Part shown: piece after piece, positions 1-6,152 of the stretch
Layout: every line of letters starts with the position of its first letter
Numbering within the stretch: the first letter of the stretch is position 1
Source of the DNA: a bacterium
Lineage (GTDB): Bacteria > Margulisbacteria > Marinamargulisbacteria > JAAEMD01
Assembly: GCA_024225875.1 (NCBI GenBank)
Contig: JAAEMD010000214.1
Location: forward strand, 1-13,099
Direction: 5' to 3'
Length of the DNA: 13,099 bases
The notes under the pieces: generated by a model
The model's input: the letters and a program-made list of their open reading frames with translations, nothing else
Database searches by the model: none
What the model was told of the DNA's origin: nothing
Translations under genes and position numbers: made by a program

Positions 1-2
1 GG

Positions 3-1061
3 TGCAGGTCGCTGGTCAGGGGTTATGTTAAAGACAAAAGCGAGGGAAATAACGATAATAAACACGTCTATGTTCCTTATGACATTATAACGGTGCTATC
101 GACATATTTGTATTTTTCATTAGCAAAGATAGCGGATACTATGAATAAAGATCTTAAGATCTGGCTTGATGAATTTAATGCAGTATTGATAGGAGATCAG
201 GGGAAAAATTCAGTAAAATTTTGTGCTGAATTTTCTTGTGAAAATAAAGAAATTAATTTTAGTTTTGAATTAACCACTGGTGACTTACCCGGACACTTAA
301 TGGAAGTATGTAATTACCTGTCTAATTATGCAGCAGACCTGACCTGGCAACACCAAAACCTTAAGACTAACACAAATACAGGGGCTGCTTTATCAACAGG
401 TCTTCAAAAAAATATAATTACGAATACTAAAGATACCCTTAAAGTATCTTTGACAGCTCTAACGGCTTTACATTGCGTTGCTAAAAATATCTGTCAAGCC
501 ATTTACAATCAAATGATTGACAATTATGATGAAATTTTTGAGCCATTTCAATTTAGAAAAGACTTGCATAGTGTTATTGCTATATATCGTGCATATAAAT
601 TTTCTGATTATGAAGCTGCTTTAAATAAATTTGGTGAAATCGAAAAAAGCAATCTTATAACAACAATTAATAAAAACATTAACGAAAAATACGACTCTTT
701 TATTTCAAGTTCTGATCCTCCTGTTGAGTGTACAGGTATTAATATTGAAGAAAATGCATATGTTTATTTTAAAATGGAATTCAGACAGGAAAAAGAAGAT
801 ACAGGGATAGATGATACAAATAGCGATAATACACTGCCTGTTTATTATTACTTTTCCATGCCCCCCAGTATTGATATGAGTTATCAGATTAATATCGACA
901 GTGACTATTGTGAGGAAACTTCTGCTATCTGTTCCTATATGCTGGTTACAATAGCTGACATTTTTCAAATAATTCATAATTGTAAAACAAACGCCAGGGC
1001 ATTTGATTACACGCAGCATTCAAATTTCATAATGGAAAACTATGGGAAGAGTGATGAATAA
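3..1061 (+). CDS. Hypothetical protein, first of a tandem paralogue pair, 5'-truncated by the window edge
   Basis: I do not recognise this family. The frame is open from base 3 to the stop at 1059-1061. A GTG at 93 could serve as a start, but it has no Shine-Dalgarno site. The roughly 30 codons upstream also look coding: VPYDII lines up with VPVEIS of the next gene, so the real start lies left of the window. Numbered from the GTG, blocks shared with the downstream gene are NKDLKIWLDEFN (18-29, versus NKELTKWCDNFN), FSCENKE (47-53, versus FSCNGKE), NKNINEKY (193-200, versus NENIQKHY) and VTIADIFQIIHN (285-296, versus ITIVDITQIIRN). There is no signal peptide or obvious membrane segment, so it is probably cytosolic. 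Its 3' end overlaps the next gene by 20 bp or 8 bp, depending on that gene's start, which suggests co-translation. The function is unknown. Confidence 0.75.
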   Translation, partial: CRSLVRGYVKDKSEGNNDNKHVYVPYDIITVLSTYLYFSLAKIADTMNKDLKIWLDEFNAVLIGDQGKNSVKFCAEFSCENKEINFSFELTTGDLPGHLMEVCNYLSNYAADLTWQHQNLKTNTNTGAALSTGLQKNIITNTKDTLKVSLTALTALHCVAKNICQAIYNQMIDNYDEIFEPFQFRKDLHSVIAIYRAYKFSDYEAALNKFGEIEKSNLITTINKNINEKYDSFISSSDPPVECTGINIEENAYVYFKMEFRQEKEDTGIDDTNSDNTLPVYYYFSMPPSIDMSYQINIDSDYCEETSAICSYMLVTIADIFQIIHNCKTNARAFDYTQHSNFIMENYGKSDE

Positions 1062-2286
1062 GATTGTGGCATTGAATAATCAAGCAACATTAATAGAATC
1101 AAATAAAATTTATATTGACTATTTTAACCCTGCGATTACCAGCAGTAATAACAAAGTTCTGATTTCAAACATGGTTAAAACATTTGAGTCGAGTAATTGT
1201 GATAAATTTGTGCCTGTTGAAATTAGTGCTATGATCTTGAAATATTTAGACTGGAGTATAGACACACTTAATAAAGAGCTTACAAAATGGTGTGATAACT
1301 TTAATAAAATCTTCCCTGAAGAAATTTTAAACACTAAAAAATATTTTGATGCAAAATTTTCTTGTAATGGAAAAGAAATGATTTTTAATACATTTTATAA
1401 CTCTGATGGATTCTGTAAGGCTATGCCAATAGATTGTAAAGATGATCAGGCAAATTCCGCGATAAACTCTATTTATGCCAATAATTTAATGATAGGATTA
1501 TTACGCTATCTGGATAGTCTCAAAGAAATAGAAGGTCTTGCAAAGAAAAAAAACTCACTGGATAACTTACTCTATTTTGAACCTGATTATCAATCTTTTA
1601 ACAAAATGGAAACTGCCAGCACTACGCAAAGCATTAAATTCAGTATGGTAATTATGTCCACTTTTGATTTCTTTTATGAGAATAGATCTGCAGTATTTAA
1701 AACACAGCGGAAAAACATGATTAAAAGTACTATTAAAATGTTCCAGCAATTTCATTTTCACCAGTACCTGTTACAAGCTCTATACCTCTATAACAGTAAA
1801 AGTATTAATGAATACTTAAATGAAAATTATTCCCATCAATTCAGCAGGGAAAAATTTGTTAATTTGCTTAATGAAAACATTCAAAAACATTATTGTTGTA
1901 ATAAAAAAACAGGTGACACTATTATCAGGTGTAAAGGAATTGAAGTTAATTATCTACAATATGTTCATTTTAATTTGACCTTAAAATATGAAAAAAAACT
2001 TCAAGCCACTGGTAGTGACACTGGCCGTGCTGCTCAATTCCTTAATAGCTTCCACATTAACGGTTTCGGATTCTTGATCAGTAAAAGAATCTCCAAACTT
2101 CAAAGCATTAATATTACAGGCGAATATAGAAATAGAGCGCCTGTTGTGTTTTACGAATTCGATATTACAATAGTTGATATAACCCAGATAATCCGGAACT
2201 TATATAAAGGGGTTCCGGCATTTAATAATATGCCTAAGTTCTCAAAAATAAAGGAAGTCAGGGATATATATAAAAAAAACCAGTGA
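1042..2286 (+). CDS. Hypothetical protein, second of the tandem paralogue pair
   Basis: This is an unrecognised 414-aa protein, paralogous along its length to the preceding gene. Shared blocks are VPVEIS (58-63), NKELTKWCDNFN (77-88), FSCNGKE (106-112), FQQFHF (234-239), NENIQKHY (277-284), CKGI plus YVHF (297-310) and ITIVDITQIIRN (375-386), the last followed by AF (393-394). About 50 N-terminal residues precede the first shared block, so the neighbour probably also begins well to the left. The start may be ATG 1042 or ATG 1054. GGAAGA lies just before 1054 and GGAAA just before 1042, both at short spacing, and both starts overlap the upstream stop. It looks hydrophilic, lacks a signal peptide and is AT-rich, with many Asn and Lys. 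No catalytic motif is apparent. The repeat element at 2358 lies 71 bp downstream, and no good terminator is visible between them. Confidence 0.75.
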   Translation: MGRVMNKIVALNNQATLIESNKIYIDYFNPAITSSNNKVLISNMVKTFESSNCDKFVPVEISAMILKYLDWSIDTLNKELTKWCDNFNKIFPEEILNTKKYFDAKFSCNGKEMIFNTFYNSDGFCKAMPIDCKDDQANSAINSIYANNLMIGLLRYLDSLKEIEGLAKKKNSLDNLLYFEPDYQSFNKMETASTTQSIKFSMVIMSTFDFFYENRSAVFKTQRKNMIKSTIKMFQQFHFHQYLLQALYLYNSKSINEYLNENYSHQFSREKFVNLLNENIQKHYCCNKKTGDTIIRCKGIEVNYLQYVHFNLTLKYEKKLQATGSDTGRAAQFLNSFHINGFGFLISKRISKLQSINITGEYRNRAPVVFYEFDITIVDITQIIRNLYKGVPAFNNMPKFSKIKEVRDIYKKNQ

Positions 2287-2357
2287 TAAAATATAAAAAA
2301 ATAATTTTTACTGAACTATTATTTATGCAGATGCCTGACATTGCAAAAAACAAAATG

Positions 2358-2474
2358 TATAGCTGATCCAAAATAAAATGTCCGACACTGACGTTTTCAA
2401 ATGACTTCGTTTATGTACGGCCGGTACACAGCACTCAGTCATTTAAACGGACATTTCAATTTGTACCAACTATA
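2358..2474. repeat. 117-bp inverted-repeat element, MITE-like
   Basis: The left arm (2358-2384) and the reverse complement of the right arm (2448-2474) match at 22 of 27 positions. The inner 9 bp (2376-2384 / 2448-2456) match perfectly. A second pair, AAATGACT (2399-2406) and AGTCATTT (2437-2444), and a central GTAC/GTAC pair at 2415-2427 let the element fold into an interrupted hairpin. Both ends are TATAG/CTATA, so the outermost TA could be a TA target duplication, as made by IS630/Tc1-type transposases; that assignment is inference. There is no internal ORF of useful length. A second copy begins at 13056. Confidence 0.65.
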
Positions 2475-2540
2475 GAAGTTGAGTGATTATAATAAAATCA
2501 GGTTATATCGTTAAAAACAATCAAAAGATGCCAGAGTTGT

Positions 2541-2570
2541 TTTACAACAATTATACAAAAAGAATATAAT
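2541..2570 (+). promoter_or_regulatory. Predicted sigma-70 promoter of ispD
   Basis: TTTACA (2541-2546), an 18-bp spacer and a perfect TATAAT (2565-2570) lie directly upstream of ispD. Only 9 bases separate the -10 hexamer from the ATG at 2580, so transcription would start about 0-3 nt before the start codon. That predicts a leaderless or nearly leaderless mRNA, which fits the lack of a Shine-Dalgarno site. The -35 overlaps a small palindrome, GTTGT-TTT-ACAAC (2536-2548), a possible operator or chance. Confidence 0.6.
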
Positions 2571-2579
2571 AGTTTTATT

Positions 2580-3248
2580 ATGACTACGGGATTAATAATT
2601 ACAGCTGCAGGTACTGGCTCAAGGTTTGGTTTATTAAAAGGCAAGCAATTTATAGATATACTTGGAAAGCCATTACTGATTCATACCTGTGAACGATTTT
2701 CAGATATACCTGGCATAAATGAAGTTATAATAACAGTACAAAAGGGAAATACAGGTTTGCTGGAAGAGTATTTATCAAAATATGACATCCATTTGCCATA
2801 TAAGGTTATTGAAGGCGGGTTAATGAGAAAAGATTCTGTTAAAAAAGCATTTGATGCCTTGTCTTCTAATACTGAGTTTGTAATGGTTCATGATGGAGCA
2901 AGGCCTAATATCTCCAGGCAATTAATTAAAAGCCTGATGGAAGCGGTACAAATAAATTCAGCAGTAATTCCTGTGATCCCGGTAGTAGATACAATAAAAC
3001 TGGTTGAAGAAGATAAAGTAAAAGAAACATTACCCAGAAATAAGCTTTTTTGTGTGCAGACACCACAGGTTTTTAAGTATGAACTCTTAAAAGAGTCTTA
3101 TTCGAAAGATATTGCACTTGAAGTTACAGATGAGGCTATGTTAGTTGAAAAGCTGGGTATAGAAATAAAAGTAGTAGAAGGTGAACGGGAGAATATAAAA
3201 TTGACTTACCCATCAGATCTTATATTACTGGAAACATTTATGAGTTAG
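2580..3248 (+). CDS. ispD: 2-C-methyl-D-erythritol 4-phosphate cytidylyltransferase
   Basis: IspD transfers CMP from CTP to 2-C-methyl-D-erythritol 4-phosphate in the MEP (non-mevalonate) isoprenoid pathway, in the cytosol. At 222 aa it has the usual full length. The family motifs occur in order: the N-terminal nucleotide-binding loop AAGTGSRFG with KGKQF (residues 9-24), GG..RKDSV (79-87), VHDGARP (103-109, usually VHDAARP), PVVDTIK, QTPQVF, and C-terminal TDEA and ENIKLTYPSDL. The ATG at 2580 is the natural start because the first beta strand and the glycine-rich loop follow at once. No Shine-Dalgarno is present and a strong -10 hexamer ends 9 nt upstream. The 3' end overlaps convergent rpoN by 11 bp. 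No other MEP gene is in the window. Confidence 0.95.
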   Translation: MTTGLIITAAGTGSRFGLLKGKQFIDILGKPLLIHTCERFSDIPGINEVIITVQKGNTGLLEEYLSKYDIHLPYKVIEGGLMRKDSVKKAFDALSSNTEFVMVHDGARPNISRQLIKSLMEAVQINSAVIPVIPVVDTIKLVEEDKVKETLPRNKLFCVQTPQVFKYELLKESYSKDIALEVTDEAMLVEKLGIEIKVVEGERENIKLTYPSDLILLETFMS

Positions 3249-4587
3249 CCCGACTGGTTTTTATTCTTGAATAACTGGGTTCAAGACCAAGTATTAATCT
3301 GTATTTTGTTACTGTTCTTCTGGCTATATTGATATTATCTTTCTTTAAAAGCTGTGAGACTTTATTATCGCTTAGCTCAGGACTGGACTCTATTATATCC
3401 TTAATAATTAGTTTTAAACGTTCAGATGTTTTGCCGAAATGATCACGTGGGCACAGCTGTTTCAGGGCAAAGGTTCCATGTGGGGTATGAATATATTTGG
3501 ATGACACTATCCTTGATACAGTAGATGGTGATATTCCGAGATTTTCTGAGATTTGCTTTTGTAGAAGCGGTTCAAGATAGATTAAGCCTTTATGCAGGAA
3601 TGATTTTTGTTTTTTAATAATAAAGTCAGCCAGCTTTTCAAGGTTCTCATGTCTTTTTTTAATATTATCGATAAGCTCTTTTGCTTTTTTTATTTTTTCA
3701 GCAATAAACTCCTTTGTTTTTTTATCTATTTCCGGATTATTTAAGATTTGAATATAAGTATCTGATATACCTATATGAACACCCTTTTTTTCTTCCAGGT
3801 TCGTCAATATTACTTCATTATTCTCAATCTTTACCTCAAAAGAGGGGATGATAATTTTATTAAAATTCGATATATAAAAACTTGAACCTGGATTCGGATT
3901 AAGGTTGTTCTTAATGAATAAGGATATAGATTTGACTCCTTCAGTCTCGATATTAAGTTTTTTTGCTATATATTCATATCTTTTGTTACTAAGCTCAGTC
4001 AGATAGTTTTTGACTATGTTGTTTAAAATATTTTGTAGATCTTTATTTTCGAATTGATGCTGTTCAATCTGGATTAAAAGACATTCCTGTAAAGAACGTG
4101 CGCATACCCCTTCCGGTTCAAGTGTCTGGACCATTTTTAATACCTCATATACTTTTCGATCTTTAACATTAAATGTTTTTTTTATTTTTTCTTTTATTTC
4201 AGAATAGTTGAGTATAAATCCCTGTTCATTGATATTTTCTATTAATGACAGTGCAATTCTGTACTCTGTTTTTCCCAGGTTAATTATTTCAATTTGAGAT
4301 AGTACATAGTCGTACAGGTTTTTTTTGTCAGCTCGATCAACAGCAAATTCAGATATATCCCTGCCCATAATATTTTGATAAGAGGAAGATCTTTTATATG
4401 CATATTCTGATAGCTGGTCATATTTTAATACCTCCAGAACTACATTATCTTTTACTTCTTCCTGAATATTATTTAATAGATCTGTATATGACAGGTTAAA
4501 TGTTTTTAACATATGAATAAGTTTTGGAGTCAGGGTTTGTTTTAGCTTTAATAATTGTTTTGTTGATATATGTTGAGTAATTTTCAT
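3238..4587 (-). CDS. rpoN: RNA polymerase sigma-54 factor
   Basis: Sigma-54 directs RNA polymerase to -24/-12 promoters and needs an AAA+ enhancer-binding activator; none is encoded here. At 449 aa it is full length. Region I (1-52) is recognisable but divergent: LTPKLIHMLKTFNLSYTDLL is followed by DNVVLE, where most members have NPLLE. The core-binding part has LEPEGVCARSLQECLL (156-171) and NLNPNPG (228-234). The DNA-binding part has GISPSTVSRIVSSKYIHTPHG (351-371), and the RpoN box ARRTVTKYR (422-430) differs by one residue from the usual ARRTVAKYR. The acidic region II is short. The ATG at 4587 lies 34 bp after the tsaD stop and has no Shine-Dalgarno, but a perfect TATAAT ends 11 nt upstream, so it may have its own promoter as well as tsaD readthrough. 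Confidence 0.95.
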   Translation of the reverse strand: MKITQHISTKQLLKLKQTLTPKLIHMLKTFNLSYTDLLNNIQEEVKDNVVLEVLKYDQLSEYAYKRSSSYQNIMGRDISEFAVDRADKKNLYDYVLSQIEIINLGKTEYRIALSLIENINEQGFILNYSEIKEKIKKTFNVKDRKVYEVLKMVQTLEPEGVCARSLQECLLIQIEQHQFENKDLQNILNNIVKNYLTELSNKRYEYIAKKLNIETEGVKSISLFIKNNLNPNPGSSFYISNFNKIIIPSFEVKIENNEVILTNLEEKKGVHIGISDTYIQILNNPEIDKKTKEFIAEKIKKAKELIDNIKKRHENLEKLADFIIKKQKSFLHKGLIYLEPLLQKQISENLGISPSTVSRIVSSKYIHTPHGTFALKQLCPRDHFGKTSERLKLIIKDIIESSPELSDNKVSQLLKKDNINIARRTVTKYRLILGLEPSYSRIKTSRANS

Positions 4588-4598
4588 AATTAATAGTT

Positions 4599-4626
4599 AT
4601 TATACAGTAAAAATATTCAATCTAAA
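4599..4626 (-). promoter_or_regulatory. Predicted promoter of rpoN within the tsaD-rpoN junction
   Basis: Read on the minus strand, TTTAGA (4626-4621) and a 16-bp spacer precede a perfect TATAAT (4604-4599). The -35 overlaps the tsaD stop codon. The -10 ends 11 nt before the rpoN ATG, which predicts a leader of about 4-5 nt. AT richness makes chance matches common, so this is only moderately supported. Confidence 0.4.
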
Positions 4627-5623
4627 CTATTTTTGCATTAGGCTCTACCCTTATAAAAGGATTGGAGACAGCATCTTTTTTGTACTGGAAATAAGCAGCA
4701 GAGCCTGTCATGGCTGCGTTATCAGTACACAGGTTTTTTTCCGGATAATGTAGTTTTATTTTATTTTTAAGTGTTTCGGAGTACATATTTGATACTATAG
4801 CTTTATTAGCGATTACTCCACCGGAAAGTACAAGTGTTTTTATATCGTAAAATTTACAGGCCATAACAGCTTTATAAGTCAATATATCGATAACTGTTTT
4901 CTGGAAGCTGGCACATATATCCGGTACCGGTACTTTTTTTTCTGCCTGTTCCAGAGCTTTTATAGTGTAAATTACAGCTGTCTTTAGACCTGAAAAGCTG
5001 AAGTCCCATTTGTGCTTTAACATAGCTCTTGGGAAATTAAATGCAGTTTCATTTCCGTTTAAAGACTCTTTCTCTACTACTGGTCCTCCCGGATATTCAA
5101 GACCAAGGTAACGGGCAATTTTATCGAAAGCTTCTCCTGCTGCATCATCTCGTGTTTGACCCAGAAGTTCCATGTTAAAGTGATCTTTAACCAGAACCAG
5201 TTGAGTATGACCTCCAGATACTACAAGGCATATAAAAGGAAAGCAGGGTGTGTTTTCTGTAAGAAAACTGGAGTAAATATGGCCATGGATGTGGTTAACT
5301 GGTATTAATGGCTTGTTGAGGGCAACAGATATTGTTTTGGCAGCTGTAAGACCGACCAGAAGTGAGCCTTCAAGTCCAGGTCCATATGTCACTGCTACAG
5401 CATCAATTTCCTGAAAACCTCTTTTTCTTGTTTCTAATGTTTTTTTTATCAGGAAATTGATTTTTTCAGCATGCATACGTGATGCAATTTCAGGTACAAC
5501 ACCGCCATAGAGTTGATGGGTTTTTATCTGTGAACTGATAAAGTTGCTTAATATATATTTTCCATCTTCTACTATAGCGACAGATGTTTCGTCGCAGGAT
5601 GTTTCTATAGTTAGTATTTTCAT
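4622..5623 (-). CDS. tsaD: tRNA N6-adenosine threonylcarbamoyltransferase TsaD
   Basis: TsaD transfers the threonylcarbamoyl group to A37 of ANN-decoding tRNAs (t6A), working in bacteria with TsaB, TsaC and TsaE, none of which is in this window. The 333-aa length is typical. The ASKHA-fold motifs are ETSCDETSVA (7-16), GGVVPEIASRMHAE (40-53), YGPGLEGSLLVGL (80-92), the metal-binding NHIHGH (110-115, with H111 and H115), SGGHTQL (136-142), DDAAGEAFDK (159-168), SGGV.AN (267-273) and DNAAMTG (301-307, D301 being the third metal ligand). All key residues are present, so it should be active. No Shine-Dalgarno precedes the ATG; a TAAAAT hexamer lies 10 nt upstream. It follows the YHS gene after 148 bp and precedes rpoN by 34 bp. 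Confidence 0.97.
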   Translation of the reverse strand: MKILTIETSCDETSVAIVEDGKYILSNFISSQIKTHQLYGGVVPEIASRMHAEKINFLIKKTLETRKRGFQEIDAVAVTYGPGLEGSLLVGLTAAKTISVALNKPLIPVNHIHGHIYSSFLTENTPCFPFICLVVSGGHTQLVLVKDHFNMELLGQTRDDAAGEAFDKIARYLGLEYPGGPVVEKESLNGNETAFNFPRAMLKHKWDFSFSGLKTAVIYTIKALEQAEKKVPVPDICASFQKTVIDILTYKAVMACKFYDIKTLVLSGGVIANKAIVSNMYSETLKNKIKLHYPEKNLCTDNAAMTGSAAYFQYKKDAVSNPFIRVEPNAKIV

Positions 5624-5633
5624 ATGTGTTGAT

Positions 5634-5663
5634 ATTTTATCACTTGTATCGGATCGTATACAA
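5634..5663 (-). promoter_or_regulatory. Possible promoter of tsaD
   Basis: On the minus strand TTGTAT (5663-5658), an 18-bp spacer and TAAAAT (5639-5634) lie before tsaD, with 10 nt from the -10 hexamer to the ATG. The -35 is weak (3 of 6). It is listed because the gene has no Shine-Dalgarno and the hexamer spacing resembles that of ispD and rpoN. Confidence 0.25.
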
Positions 5664-5722
5664 TTTTATATAAAATTAAAAAATATAAATCATTACTATG
5701 ATCGTTCGGAATATTAGAGATA

Positions 5723-5764
5723 ATGCCTGCCTGCTCTTCATTGTTTTATTAACCTGCCAGGCAT
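5723..5764. other. Inverted repeat between the YHS gene and tsaD
   Basis: ATGCCTG (5723-5729) pairs with CAGGCAT (5758-5764) across a 28-nt loop, and the right side also holds the odd palindrome CCTGCCAGG (5753-5761). It starts 8 bp past the YHS stop on the minus strand. There is no U-tract after it, so an intrinsic terminator is unlikely; it could be an mRNA processing or attenuation structure, or chance. Confidence 0.25.
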
Positions 5765-5771
5765 AATATAC

Positions 5772-6071
5772 TTAGTTTACTGCACTATCCACATACTTGC
5801 CCGGCTCTTTTAAAAATGCAGGTTTGCATCCACTACAGCAAAAATAATAGGTTTTATCTTTATAAGCTACCTTGTCATAGACTTGATTCATAGACATTCT
5901 GGTACCCATTACAGGACAGGTTAAAACTTTTTTATCTGCTTCAAAATTATTTTTTTGTTTTGCACAATTTATTGATTTATCAGGACAGGTCGATTTTATA
6001 TAGAAAAAACCTCCTGCTGATAAAGCCAGTATTAACAATCCAATTAAAATGTGCCTTGTATTTTTCTTCAT
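5772..6071 (-). CDS. Membrane-anchored YHS-domain protein
   Basis: This is a 99-aa protein with one N-terminal hydrophobic segment (about residues 8-25) after a basic MKKNTR start. It is either a membrane anchor or an uncleaved signal, placing the rest outside the cytoplasmic membrane. Residues 52-95 form a YHS domain: CPVMG at the start, then YYFCCSGCKPAFLKEPGKY at the end. YHS domains occur in heavy-metal ATPases and metal-responsive or metal-binding proteins, so a copper or other soft-metal binding role is inferred from the family and the CxxC cysteines. Two further cysteines (29 and 36) lie between the membrane segment and the domain. The start has a near-perfect Shine-Dalgarno, AAGGAGGAG, 6 nt before the ATG. 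A 17-bp palindrome lies just upstream. Confidence 0.88.
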   Translation of the reverse strand: MKKNTRHILIGLLILALSAGGFFYIKSTCPDKSINCAKQKNNFEADKKVLTCPVMGTRMSMNQVYDKVAYKDKTYYFCCSGCKPAFLKEPGKYVDSAVN

Positions 6072-6091
6072 TCAACTCCTCCTTAATTGAT

Positions 6092-6108
6092 TAATATACA
6101 GTATATTA
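6092..6108. promoter_or_regulatory. Perfect 17-bp palindrome upstream of the YHS gene, candidate operator
   Basis: TAATATAC-A-GTATATTA is a perfect 8-1-8 palindrome centred at 6100, about 10 bp upstream of the YHS gene's Shine-Dalgarno. TATATT within it could serve as a -10 hexamer on the minus strand, so a bound repressor would block transcription. A metal-responsive regulator is a guess from the gene's family. The site does not fit the CopY consensus TACAnnTGTA. Confidence 0.4.
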
Positions 6109-6152
6109 GTTTTAAATAATACCGGATTTCTGCACAGCTGCATTAATACCTT

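Noticed and set aside
705..1019. Minus-strand frame of about 100 codons inside the first paralogue
   Set aside because: It is a shadow of the plus-strand gene, with no Shine-Dalgarno and no recognisable motif; the sense frame is supported by paralogy.
2281..2313. Terminator after the second paralogue
   Set aside because: The only stem is A/T pairs plus a short CAGT/ACTG, and no T-tract follows.
2379..2405. Start of a coding frame (MSDTDVFK) within the repeat
   Set aside because: In the first copy the frame stops after eight codons, no Shine-Dalgarno precedes it, and the bases form one arm of the palindrome.
2376..2474. Integron attC site
   Set aside because: The arms do not show the GTTRRRY / RYYYAAC core pair, and there is no integrase or cassette array.
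5698..5766. 22-codon plus-strand ORF ending in a lipobox-like LLTC
   Set aside because: It is too short to be a lipoprotein, has no Shine-Dalgarno, and overlaps the inverted repeat between two minus-strand genes.
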